64,000 bases of DNA from Herbidospora daliensis (GTDB lineage: Bacteria; Actinomycetota; Actinomycetes; Streptosporangiales; Streptosporangiaceae), in contig NZ_BBXF01000001.1 in assembly GCF_001570585.1 (NCBI RefSeq), positions 985,691 through 1,049,690 on the forward strand, given 5' to 3'. Positions 25,187-32,919 of this stretch are shown here, piece by piece (the first letter of the stretch is position 1; each line of letters starts with the position of its first letter). The notes beneath the pieces were generated by a model, which did no database searches, was not told the origin of the DNA, and saw nothing but the letters and a program-made list of their open reading frames with translations. A program made the translations under genes and the position numbers.

Positions 25187-26396
25187 AGGCGAGTTCGGCG
25201 GCCCCGACCAGCGTCGCGTCGTCACCGAGCTCCGAGGTGCGCAGCCGCAGCGTCTCCCGCAGCGCGGGGTGGGTGGCCAGGTTGAGGCGGCTGCGGACCT
25301 GCGCGGCCGAGCCGAGATAGATCTCGCGCAGGGTGCCGCCGAAGATGACGACCTCGGGGTTGAAGACGTTGACCAGGTTGGCGACGCCGATGCCGAGCCA
25401 GTCGCCCACCCGGTGGAGCGCGTCCTGAGCGATTATGTCGCCGCGGTCGGCCGCCTCGACCACCGCGTGGATGCCGTCGCGGCCCCGGCCCGCCGCCAGG
25501 CGCTGGATGCCGGAGCTGCCGGCGTGCTCCAGCAGCGCCCGCTCCCCCACCTCGGCCTCCAGGCAGCCGTGAGAGCCGCAGCCGCAGGGCCGGCCGCCGG
25601 GGTTGACCACCATGTGGCCGACCTCGCCGCCGTAACCGGCCGCGCCGCCGAGCAGCTGGCCGTTGACCACGATGCCGCCGCCGATGCCGACGTCGCCGTG
25701 CAGGTAGACGAGGTCGCGGCAGCCGGTGCCGGTGCCCCGGGTGTGCTCGGCGAGCGCGCCCAGGTTGGCGTCGTTGCCGACGGTCACCGGCAGGCCCATG
25801 GCCAGGCGCTTGGACAGCTCCTCGCCGAACGGGCCGTCTTCCATTTCGAGGTTGGGGCTGAAGCGCACGAGGCCGTCGGTCTTGCGCACCGCGCCGCAGA
25901 ACGCCGCGGCCGCGCCGACGCAGACGGTGTCGGCCCGGGTCTTGCGGTGCATCTGGCGGGCGAACCCGGCCAGCGTGGCGACCGACTCGTTGAGGTCGAA
26001 CGCGCCGCGCGGGCGCACCGCCCACCGGCGGTCGAGGATGACCCCGCCCAGCCCCACCCGGGCGGCGACCAGCCGGTCGACGCCCACGTCGAAGGCGAGC
26101 ACGTAGACCCGCGAGGACTCGGGCCGGACCACCAGTGACGGGCGGCCGGCCCGGCCGGTCTCCTTCGGCAGTTCCTCGCGCACCAGACCGGCCGCGGTGA
26201 GGTCGGCCGTCAGCGCCATGATGGTGCTGCGGTTCAGCCCCATGCGGCTGGTCAGTTCGGCACGCGAGGTCGGACCGCCGAGGTGGACGTGGCGCAGCAG
26301 GGTGCCGAGGTTGTGCCTGCGGATCTCCTCCTGAGAGGGACCTGCGCGCAGCATGCGTCCTGCCTCTGGTGCCGGGGGGTCGTCGGTCGCGCTCAC
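25134..26396 (-). CDS. ROK-family transcriptional regulator (Rok7B7-like)
   Basis: A 420-residue ROK regulator. The N-terminal HTH contains IRRHNLGTLLRHVHLGG and SRAELTSRMGLNRSTIMALT. The ROK sugar-kinase-like domain follows, with DVGIGGGIVVNGQLLGGAAG and the zinc-site-like PGGRPCGCGSHGCLEAEVGE. It lies two bases after xylH on the same strand. In Streptomyces the ROK protein Rok7B7 is encoded beside xylFGH near dxs and acnA, and the same neighbourhood is seen here, so a xylose/carbon regulator role is likely. I chose GTG at 26396; ATG at 26354 is possible. Confidence 0.85.
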   Translation of the reverse strand: MSATDDPPAPEAGRMLRAGPSQEEIRRHNLGTLLRHVHLGGPTSRAELTSRMGLNRSTIMALTADLTAAGLVREELPKETGRAGRPSLVVRPESSRVYVLAFDVGVDRLVAARVGLGGVILDRRWAVRPRGAFDLNESVATLAGFARQMHRKTRADTVCVGAAAAFCGAVRKTDGLVRFSPNLEMEDGPFGEELSKRLAMGLPVTVGNDANLGALAEHTRGTGTGCRDLVYLHGDVGIGGGIVVNGQLLGGAAGYGGEVGHMVVNPGGRPCGCGSHGCLEAEVGERALLEHAGSSGIQRLAAGRGRDGIHAVVEAADRGDIIAQDALHRVGDWLGIGVANLVNVFNPEVVIFGGTLREIYLGSAAQVRSRLNLATHPALRETLRLRTSELGDDATLVGAAELAFTKVLADPLEVLARMSV

Positions 26397-26397
26397 C

Positions 26398-27651
26398 CTA
26401 TCGGCGGCCGGATGCCGACGCCCGCTTACGGGAGAGGGCGTCCACACCCGCCGCGAGCAGCAGCACCGCGCCGGTGACCACGTACTTCACGCTGGAGCTG
26501 TAACCCATCAGGCCCATGCCGTTGATGACGACCGCGACGACCGCGCCGCCGAGGATGGCGTCGAGGGCCCGGCCCTTGCCGCCGAACAGCGACGTGCCGC
26601 CGATGACCGCCGCGCCGACCGCGAACAGCAGCACGTTGCTGCCGCCCGTGTTCGGGTCGACGGAGTTGGCGCGGGAGGCCGCGATGATGCCGCCGACGGA
26701 GGCCATGAAGGAACAGATGACGAACGCGGAGATCTTGATCCGGTCGACGTTGATGCCGGCCCGGCGGGCCGCCTCGGCGTTGCCGCCGACGGCGTAGATG
26801 TGCCGCCCGAACCGGGTGCGGCGCAGCACGAACGTCCAGACCAGCAGCAGCACCAGGATGATCGGCACCACGACCGGCACGCCCGTCAGGGAGATGACGC
26901 CCGGGTTGCGGCTGCGCTCCAGGTTCAGCACCCACACGGCGAAGCCCGACGCGACGGCGAGCGCGCCGACGCGGACGGCGATCAGCGACAGCGGGTCGGT
27001 GACCAGGCCGCGGCCCGCCCTGCGGCGGTTGTTGAGCAGCTGGAGACCGGCGTAGGCGACCACGCCGACGACCACGAGCGCCCAGCCGAGCCACGGGTAC
27101 ATGTTCTCGTTGGCGATGGCCAGGATGACCGAGTCGCGGATCGAGATGTTGGTGCCCTCGTCGAGCAGGATCAGCACGACGCCCTGGAAGGCCAGGAAGG
27201 CGGCCAGCGTCACGACGAACGACGGGATGCCGAGCTTGGCCACCAGCCAGCCGATGATCAGGCCGATGACGACGCCGACGAGCATCGCGGCGGCGACGGC
27301 GGCGTACCAGGGCCAGCCCTCGTTGGTGAGCAGCACGCCGAGGAAGGCCGCGCAGACGCCCGACGCGAAGCCGGCCGACAGGTCGATCTCGCCCAGCAGC
27401 AGGACGAAGACCAGGCCCATCGCGATGACGGTGACGCCCGCGCCCTGGGTGAACAGGTTGGCGAAGTTGACCGGCGACAGGAAGACCGGCGAGAGGATCG
27501 CGAAGACCGTGCACAGCACGATGAGCCCGATGACCGCCGGGAGGGCGCCGAGTTCACCTCCGCGCACCCGCTCCACGTAGTCGCGGACCTGCTTGTTCAG
27601 CCCGGCGGACGGCGCGACGGCCTTCTCCTCCGGGGCGGTTGTGGTGGTCAT
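26398..27651 (-). CDS. xylH: Xylose-type ABC transporter permease
   Basis: A 417-residue inner-membrane subunit of a carbohydrate (CUT2) ABC importer, with about ten helices. The family motif VFVLLLGEIDLSAGFASGVC is present, as are KLGIPSFVVTLAAFLAFQG and the cytoplasmic EAA-like loop AEAARRAGINVDRIKI. It is coupled to the ATPase gene by an ATGA overlap at 27648-27651. Confidence 0.9.
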   Translation of the reverse strand: MTTTTAPEEKAVAPSAGLNKQVRDYVERVRGGELGALPAVIGLIVLCTVFAILSPVFLSPVNFANLFTQGAGVTVIAMGLVFVLLLGEIDLSAGFASGVCAAFLGVLLTNEGWPWYAAVAAAMLVGVVIGLIIGWLVAKLGIPSFVVTLAAFLAFQGVVLILLDEGTNISIRDSVILAIANENMYPWLGWALVVVGVVAYAGLQLLNNRRRAGRGLVTDPLSLIAVRVGALAVASGFAVWVLNLERSRNPGVISLTGVPVVVPIILVLLLVWTFVLRRTRFGRHIYAVGGNAEAARRAGINVDRIKISAFVICSFMASVGGIIAASRANSVDPNTGGSNVLLFAVGAAVIGGTSLFGGKGRALDAILGGAVVAVVINGMGLMGYSSSVKYVVTGAVLLLAAGVDALSRKRASASGRR

Positions 27652-28424
27652 GCGGTCGCTTCCTTGCCGTTCTGCAGGCCGAGCTCCCCGCTGCGCCCGG
27701 CCGTGATGAGCTCCACGATCTGGGAGTGGGTGACGTCGGAGGTCTTCACCTGGGCGGCCATGCGGCCGAGGTACAACGCGGCGATCCGGTCGGAGACCGC
27801 GAAGACGTCGTTCATGTTGTGCGAGATGAGCACGACGGCCAGGCCCTTGTCGGCCAGACGGCGGACCAGCTCCAGGACCTGCGCGGTCTGCGCGACGCCG
27901 AGGGCGGCGGTCGGCTCGTCGAGGATGACGACCTTGCTGTTCCACAAAACGGCCTTGGCGATGGCGACCGTCTGCCGCTGGCCGCCGGACAGGCTGGAGA
28001 CGTGCTGGCGGAGGGACTTGACCGTCCGGACCGAGAGGCCCACGAGGGTCTTGGCCGCCATCTCCTCCATCGTGTCCTCGTCGAGGACCAGGCCGCGCTT
28101 GCGCTCCCGGCCGAGGAACATGTTCTGGACGATGTCGAGGTTGTCGCAGAGCGCGAGGTCCTGGTAGACGATCTCGACGCCGAGGGCGGCGGCGTCGCGG
28201 GGGCCGCCGACGCTCACCTGCTTGCCCTCGAAGTAGTACTCGCCCGAGTCGAAGGGGTGGATGCCCCCGATGCACTTGACGAGGGTGGACTTACCGGCGC
28301 CGTTGTCGCCGACAAGAGCGGTCACCTCTCCGGGATACACCGAAAAGGCGACATCGTGAAGAACCTGCACGGGGCCGAAGCTCTTGTCGATTCCGCGCAG
28401 TTCCAGAACGGGTGCCGTGGACAC
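27648..28424 (-). CDS. xylG: Xylose-type ABC transporter ATP-binding protein
   Basis: A 258-residue single-domain ATPase of the FrcA/XylG-like CUT2 type; E. coli XylG is a double-length version. Walker A VGDNGAGKSTLVKCIGG, signature SSLSGGQRQTVAIAKAVL, Walker B VVILDEPTAALGV and the switch His VVLISHNM are all present. GTG start. It is separated from the upstream binding-protein gene by a very strong hairpin at 28452-28492. Confidence 0.9.
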   Translation of the reverse strand: MSTAPVLELRGIDKSFGPVQVLHDVAFSVYPGEVTALVGDNGAGKSTLVKCIGGIHPFDSGEYYFEGKQVSVGGPRDAAALGVEIVYQDLALCDNLDIVQNMFLGRERKRGLVLDEDTMEEMAAKTLVGLSVRTVKSLRQHVSSLSGGQRQTVAIAKAVLWNSKVVILDEPTAALGVAQTAQVLELVRRLADKGLAVVLISHNMNDVFAVSDRIAALYLGRMAAQVKTSDVTHSQIVELITAGRSGELGLQNGKEATA

Positions 28425-28451
28425 GATGGGCTACTCCTGGTTCCAGAGAGA

Positions 28452-28492
28452 GGGGTACGGCCCACGCGTCGAGCGTGCGTGGGCCGTACCCC
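28452..28492 (-). terminator. Intra-operon hairpin between xylF and xylG
   Basis: GGGGTACGGCCCACGC (28452-28467) pairs perfectly with GCGTGGGCCGTACCCC (28477-28492): a 16-base stem with a 9-base loop, 9 bases downstream of the xylF stop. It probably acts as an attenuator or 3'-protective structure giving more binding protein than ATPase and permease. Confidence 0.75.
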
Positions 28493-28501
28493 CGGAATGA
28501 C

Positions 28502-29632
28502 TTAGCTGATTCCGGCTTCGGTGCACATGGCGGCGAAGTCGCCGGTGCACAGCTCTTCCTTCGTGACGTAGCCGTCGGCGACGACGTCCTTCACGTTCTC
28601 CTTGTAGATGGCGACCGGGGTCAGCAGGACGGCCGGCACGTCGGCGCCGGTCTCGGTGTCCTTGACGGTGCCGGTGGCGGCGGGCTTCTCACCCTTGGCC
28701 AGGGCGATGGCCAGCTGCGCGGTGGCGTCGGCCTCCTGCTTGACGGCCTTGTAGACGGTCATGCACTGGTCGCCGGCGAGGATGTTCTGCAGGCCCTGCG
28801 CGGTGGCGTCCTGGCCGGTGACCGGGACCTTGCCGTTGAGGTTGTTCTTCTTCAGCACCGCGATGGCGGCGTTGCCGAGGCCGTCGTTCGCGGCGAGCAC
28901 GCCGGCGATCTTCGGCTCCTTGGTGAGCTGCTGCTCGAAGAGGGTGCCGGCCTGGGCGTTGTCCCAGTCGGGAACCGAGTCCTCCGGGCCCTTGACGTAG
29001 TCGCCCGAGTCGAACTTCGGCTTGAGGACGCCGTCGTAACCCTCCTTGAAGAGGGTGGCGTTGTTGTCGGTCGGCGAGCCGTTCAGGTACGAGATGATCG
29101 GCTTCTCGGCCTTGGCGTCGTCGAGGCACTTCGACAGGCCCTCGCCCTGGAGCTTGCCCACGGCGGTGTTGTCGAAGGAGACGTAGTAGTCGGCCTTGCC
29201 GCCGAGGGTGAGGCGGTCGTAGTCGATGGTGGCGATGCCCTGGGCCTTCGCCTTGTCCAGGACGGCCTTGCCGGTGCCCGAGTCGAGGTTGACGATCGCG
29301 AGCACGGTCACGCCGCCGGTGATCATCTGGTCGGCGATGGTCTGGAACTGGTTCTTGTCACCCTGGGCGTTCTGGATGTCGTAGGCGACACCCGCGGCCT
29401 TGAACGCCTCTTCGAGGTACTTGCGGTCGGCGGTCTCCCACCGGGCGGAGGACTTGCTGTCGGGGAGGATGACGCCGATCTTGCCCTGGGCGGGCGCGGC
29501 GGCGGACGTCGCGGGGGCGGCGCCGGTCGTCTCGGGAGCTGCTCCGGTGCCCTCGTCACCCCCGCCGCACGCGGTGAGACCGAGGGAAAGGGCCGCGAAG
29601 GCGGCGCCAATGCTGAGGATCCCCTTGCGCAT
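28502..29632 (-). CDS. xylF: Xylose-type ABC transporter substrate-binding lipoprotein
   Basis: A 376-residue periplasmic-binding-type lipoprotein. The signal ends in the lipobox LGLTACGGG, then comes an Ala/Thr-rich spacer. The type I sugar-binding fold has KIGVILPDSKSSARWETADR, QFQTIADQMITGGVTVLAIV, GIATIDYDRLTLGGKADYYV and VLAANDGLGNAAIAVLK, matching XylF of CUT2 importers. It is the first gene of xylF-xylG-xylH-ROK. The upstream region carries several inverted repeats that may bind the ROK regulator. Confidence 0.9.
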   Translation of the reverse strand: MRKGILSIGAAFAALSLGLTACGGGDEGTGAAPETTGAAPATSAAAPAQGKIGVILPDSKSSARWETADRKYLEEAFKAAGVAYDIQNAQGDKNQFQTIADQMITGGVTVLAIVNLDSGTGKAVLDKAKAQGIATIDYDRLTLGGKADYYVSFDNTAVGKLQGEGLSKCLDDAKAEKPIISYLNGSPTDNNATLFKEGYDGVLKPKFDSGDYVKGPEDSVPDWDNAQAGTLFEQQLTKEPKIAGVLAANDGLGNAAIAVLKKNNLNGKVPVTGQDATAQGLQNILAGDQCMTVYKAVKQEADATAQLAIALAKGEKPAATGTVKDTETGADVPAVLLTPVAIYKENVKDVVADGYVTKEELCTGDFAAMCTEAGIS

Positions 29633-29677
29633 GATGCGTGGGTCCTTTCTGGCCGGGGGTCTATCGGGGGGTGTGAC

Positions 29678-29692
29678 TCACCTAATGGGTGA
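29678..29692. promoter_or_regulatory. Inverted repeat in xylF leader
   Basis: TCACC-TAATG-GGTGA, 46 bases before the xylF start on the minus strand. A candidate operator close to the ribosome site. Confidence 0.4.
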
Positions 29693-29714
29693 ATGTTGTT
29701 TGAGACAACGTAAG

Positions 29715-29730
29715 CCCAAGGGAACTTGGG
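29715..29730. promoter_or_regulatory. Inverted repeat in xylF upstream region
   Basis: CCCAAG-GGAA-CTTGGG, a perfect 6-base repeat with a 4-base spacer. It could be an operator or a leader hairpin of the xyl transcript. Confidence 0.4.
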
Positions 29731-29753
29731 GGAAAGACACGGGACGGTAACGT

Positions 29754-29772
29754 TTGTTGCCCGGGGTAACAA
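29754..29772. promoter_or_regulatory. 19-base near-palindrome upstream of xylF
   Basis: TTGTTGCCC-G-GGGTAACAA has one mismatched pair and is flanked by an outer ACGTTT/AAACGT repeat (29750-29755 and 29778-29783). This is the best candidate for the binding site of the ROK regulator. Confidence 0.45.
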
Positions 29773-29829
29773 TGAAGAAACGTACCCGCAAAGAAGGCGG
29801 GCACCCCACCAAGCGCAGGTAAAAAGCGG

Positions 29830-29864
29830 AAAGCCGCCCAGGTCACAGACCTGAGCGGCGCTTT
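29830..29864 (-). terminator. Terminator after the SdpI-like gene
   Basis: AAAGCCGCCCAGGTC (29830-29844) pairs with GACCTGAGCGGCGCTTT (29848-29864) with small bulges around a 3-base loop. In the minus direction it is followed by a T-rich stretch (TTTCCGCTTTTT), so it terminates transcripts from the SdpR/SdpI pair. Confidence 0.7.
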
Positions 29865-29873
29865 GTGAGCAGG

Positions 29874-30536
29874 TCAGCGCAGGCGGGCCGCCGCGCGCAG
29901 CAGCATCACCCCGAAGACGACGGCGATCAGCGCCGCCGCTCCCACCGCGGCCAGCATGGGCGGCACCCAGAACGCCGCCACCGCGCAGACCGCCCCCAGC
30001 ACGACCATCGCGGCCCCGCCCCAGCGCTGCGACCGCTGCCACGCCAGGGTCCAGCGCCCGAGCGCGTCGTCGCCCCCGACGGCGGACGGCGCGATCTTCG
30101 GCAGCACGTTGCCGAGCCCCATGAGCAGCACCCCGAACCCGACCGCCGCCGCCCGCTCCAGCGGGAAGCCATGCCCGGCCGCGGTGAGCAGGAACCCCGT
30201 GTGCACCACGATGAGGAACAGCGGCAGCAGCGTGAACAGCACGTTCATGGTCCGGACCTGCGCGTCGGGGCTGGCCACCAGGCGGGGGTCGACGTGCGGC
30301 TTGAGCCGGTTGCCGAGCTTCGTGGACGCGACCATGACCGCCGCGATGACCAGCAGCACCCCCGGCGTCGCGGCGACCGCGACGAACTTGGGCACCGCCG
30401 AACCGGCCCGCTGCGGGGTGGGGTCGCGGGTCACGACGAGGTCGGGGAGGGAGTCCCACAACGCCACGCCCACGCCGGCCATCACGACCACGCTCAGGGC
30501 GGAGACCGCGATCCCCGTCCACGGCCGCTGGTTCAT
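29874..30536 (-). CDS. SdpI/DUF1648-type membrane protein
   Basis: A 220-residue membrane protein with about six helices. The N-terminal helix is followed by WDSLPDLVVTRDP, resembling the DUF1648 LPDxIPTH motif. A C-terminal SdpI-like part has GFGVLLMGLGNVLPKIAPS (the conserved GNxLPKxxPN motif) and WQRSQRWGGAAMVVLG. In Bacillus subtilis SdpI confers immunity to the toxin SdpC and sequesters the repressor SdpR. No SdpC-like toxin gene is visible here. It is coupled to the ArsR-type gene by an ATGA overlap. Confidence 0.8.
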   Translation of the reverse strand: MNQRPWTGIAVSALSVVVMAGVGVALWDSLPDLVVTRDPTPQRAGSAVPKFVAVAATPGVLLVIAAVMVASTKLGNRLKPHVDPRLVASPDAQVRTMNVLFTLLPLFLIVVHTGFLLTAAGHGFPLERAAAVGFGVLLMGLGNVLPKIAPSAVGGDDALGRWTLAWQRSQRWGGAAMVVLGAVCAVAAFWVPPMLAAVGAAALIAVVFGVMLLRAAARLR

Positions 30537-30853
30537 ACCGCCTCCTTCATGGGCCGTAACGCGCCCAGCCGGGCGACGGTGGCGTGCTCCTGGCTCATCA
30601 GGCCGAAGACCAGGCAGAGCACGTCCTCCATGACGGAGGTGTTGAGCCGGTACCAGATCGTGGTGCCGTCGCGTTCGCCGACGATCAGGTCGGCGTCCTT
30701 CAGCACGTTCAGGTGTCCCGACAGGGTGGGCCGGGCGATGGTCAACTGGTCGGCGATCTCGCCGGCCGAGAGCTGGTCGTGTTCGTGCAGGATCCGGAGG
30801 ACCTCGCGGCGACGGGTGTGCGCGAGTGCCTCGAACGTGCGGCCGGTAACCAT
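30533..30853 (-). CDS. ArsR-type repressor (SdpR-like)
   Basis: A 106-residue winged-helix protein: FEALAHTRRREVLRILHEHD, LSAGEIADQLTIARPTLSGH, LNVLKDADLIVGERDGTTIW. It has no metal-binding cysteines, so it is not a metal sensor. It resembles SdpR autorepressors, which lie directly upstream of sdpI. The adjacent, translationally coupled SdpI-like gene supports this. Confidence 0.83.
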   Translation of the reverse strand: MVTGRTFEALAHTRRREVLRILHEHDQLSAGEIADQLTIARPTLSGHLNVLKDADLIVGERDGTTIWYRLNTSVMEDVLCLVFGLMSQEHATVARLGALRPMKEAV

Positions 30854-30950
30854 GTCTGATCCCCGATCTGCCGGAAGCTGATCACGACTCTAGGGAGGGG
30901 TCACGCGGGGCACATCCGGCCCGCGACATGTGCGGGTCACGTCGTCGACC

Positions 30951-30964
30951 ATGACGATCGTCAT
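30951..30964. promoter_or_regulatory. Perfect palindrome upstream of the sensor kinase
   Basis: ATGACGATCGTCAT is a perfect 14-base palindrome 72 bases before the kinase start and about 100 bases before the SdpR-like gene on the other strand. It could be an operator for either promoter. Confidence 0.45.
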
Positions 30965-31036
30965 TGCCGCAAACAGGCACAGATGGGCACTTCTCTTCCC
31001 CTGTGCCCCCTCCCCGGGCGCCGTTATGCTCCGCCT

Positions 31037-32266
31037 ATGCCGGACGTCATGCCATTGGCCCAAGTCGGGCCGTGGGTGAATTTCCCGCAGGGTCGCCCCC
31101 CGATCGTGTTCAAGATCTTCTTCTGGGGGTCGGCCCTCGTCAGCGCGCTGGTCGTGGGCATCAACCTGCTCGCGCTCGACCGCGTGGCCGAAGACGGGCC
31201 GATGCGCGCGTTCTTCGTGCTGAGCGCGGTGGCGCTGCCGCTGACCTGCTTACTCTGGCCGCTGCTGCCCTGGCAGGCGTCGGTGTCGCCGCTGCGCAAG
31301 ACGGCCACCGTCGTGTTCCTCGCGTCGAGCCTGCTGCTCATCTCGGGCGGCGGGGTGGCCGCGCTGCTGGTGGTCAGCGTGGCCGTCGGCAACGCGCTGG
31401 TGGTGTACGGCCTGCGCGGCGGCATCGCCTTCGCCGCCATCACCGGCCTGTTCTACCTCGTGCTCGGGCTGCTCAACCCCGGCCAGAGCCTGGTCGCCTC
31501 GATCGTGTCGGGCGCGGTCGTGCTGCTGCTCTGCCTGATCATCCTGGTCGTCGTGGTGGCGATGATCGAGGCCAACCGCCGCTCGGAGGAGACCGCCGCC
31601 CTGCTGGCCGAGCTGGAGGAGGCCCACGCCGAACTGCGCGGCTACGCCGACCGGGCCCGCGAGCTGGCCATCGCCGAGGAGCGCGCCCGCCTCGCCCGCG
31701 ACATGCACGACTCGGTCGGCCACTACCTGACCGTCATCAACCTGGGGCTGAGCAACGCCCGCCGCTACCGCGACCGCGACCCGCAGGAGGCCTGGAACGA
31801 GGTCCACCAGGCGCAGGACCTCACCCGCGAGGCGCTGGCCGACTCGCGCCGCTGGGTCAGGGCGCTGCGCCCCCTGCGCATGGACGGCAAACGCGGCGTC
31901 GAGGCGCTGGCCACCCTGGTCGAGTCGTTCGGCGGCGCCGACACCACGCTGACCTTCACCGCGCGCGGCGACTGGCCCGGCCTCGACGACGACCGGGAAC
32001 TGCTGTGCTTCCGGGCCGTACAGGAAGGACTGACCAACGTGCTGCGGCACGCCAAGGCGGCGAACGTCGAGGTCACCCTCGACTGCGCGCCCGAGCAGGT
32101 GACCATCGTCATCTCCGACGACGGCCGGGGCGCCGACCGCGCGGCCCGCTCCGACGGCGCCGGCCTGAGCGGCCTGCGCGAACGGGCCGAGGCGGTCGAC
32201 GGCACCGTCGAGACGTGCACCGACCCCGGCGAGGGCTTCACCCTCCGCGTGACGGTGCCCGCATGA
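31037..32266 (+). CDS. Sensor histidine kinase (NarL/DesK type)
   Basis: A 409-residue kinase. The first 180 residues hold five or six membrane helices without a recognisable extracellular sensor domain. The HisKA_3 dimerisation helix has the phospho-acceptor His in ARLARDMHDSVGHYLTVINL. A HATPase domain follows, with RAVQEGLTNVLRHAKAAN and VIVISDDGRG-like VTIVISDDGRGAD. It is coupled to its response regulator by an ATGA overlap at 32263-32266. The signal is unknown. Confidence 0.9.
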   Translation: MPDVMPLAQVGPWVNFPQGRPPIVFKIFFWGSALVSALVVGINLLALDRVAEDGPMRAFFVLSAVALPLTCLLWPLLPWQASVSPLRKTATVVFLASSLLLISGGGVAALLVVSVAVGNALVVYGLRGGIAFAAITGLFYLVLGLLNPGQSLVASIVSGAVVLLLCLIILVVVVAMIEANRRSEETAALLAELEEAHAELRGYADRARELAIAEERARLARDMHDSVGHYLTVINLGLSNARRYRDRDPQEAWNEVHQAQDLTREALADSRRWVRALRPLRMDGKRGVEALATLVESFGGADTTLTFTARGDWPGLDDDRELLCFRAVQEGLTNVLRHAKAANVEVTLDCAPEQVTIVISDDGRGADRAARSDGAGLSGLRERAEAVDGTVETCTDPGEGFTLRVTVPA

Positions 32267-32919
32267 TCCGGGTGCTCCTCGTGGACGACCAGCTCCTCAT
32301 GCGCGAGGGCCTGCGCAAACTGCTGGAGATCGAGCCCGGCATCGAGGTCGCCGGGGCCGCCGACGACGGCGTGGAGGCGCTCGACCTGCTCGACCGGCTG
32401 CCGCCGGAGCACTACCCGCACGTCGCGCTGGTCGACGTGCGGATGCCGAGGATGAACGGGGTGGAGCTCGTCGCGCGGCTGCGCGAGGAGCACCCCGAGG
32501 TCGCCGCGGTGATGCTGACGACCTTCGACGACGACGACTTCATCTTCGGCGGGCTGCGCGCCGGCGCGCAGGGCTACCTGCTCAAGGACATCGCCCCCGA
32601 CCAGCTCGTCGACGCGATCGGCCGGGCCGCCAGGGGCGAGACCGTGCTCGGCGGCCCGGCCGCCGAACGGGTGGTGGCCGCGCTGCGCGGCCTGCCCGGC
32701 GAGCCGCCCCGCGACGACGAACCGGCGCCCCTGTCGGAGCGCGAGTTCGAGGTCGCCCAGCTGGTCGGCGAGGGCGCCTCGACGCGGGACATCGCCAGGA
32801 AGCTGCACATCACCACCGGCACCGCCAAGAACCACATCTCCAGCTGCCTGCGCAAACTCGGCCTGCGCGACCGCACCCAGCTGGCGGTGTGGGCCGTTCA
32901 GCACACCGGCGAGGTCTGA
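32263..32919 (+). CDS. LuxR/NarL-type response regulator
   Basis: A 218-residue regulator. The receiver domain has the acidic pocket VDDQ, the phospho-acceptor Asp58 in VALVDVRMPRMNG, the Thr of VMLTTFDDDD and the Lys of GYLLKDIAPDQL. The C-terminal LuxR HTH is LSEREFEVAQLVGEGASTRD and AKNHISSCLRKLGL. It pairs with the upstream kinase. Its last 22 bases overlap the end of the convergent lanthipeptide exporter gene. Whether it regulates the lanthipeptide locus is an open question. Confidence 0.92.
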   Translation: MIRVLLVDDQLLMREGLRKLLEIEPGIEVAGAADDGVEALDLLDRLPPEHYPHVALVDVRMPRMNGVELVARLREEHPEVAAVMLTTFDDDDFIFGGLRAGAQGYLLKDIAPDQLVDAIGRAARGETVLGGPAAERVVAALRGLPGEPPRDDEPAPLSEREFEVAQLVGEGASTRDIARKLHITTGTAKNHISSCLRKLGLRDRTQLAVWAVQHTGEV

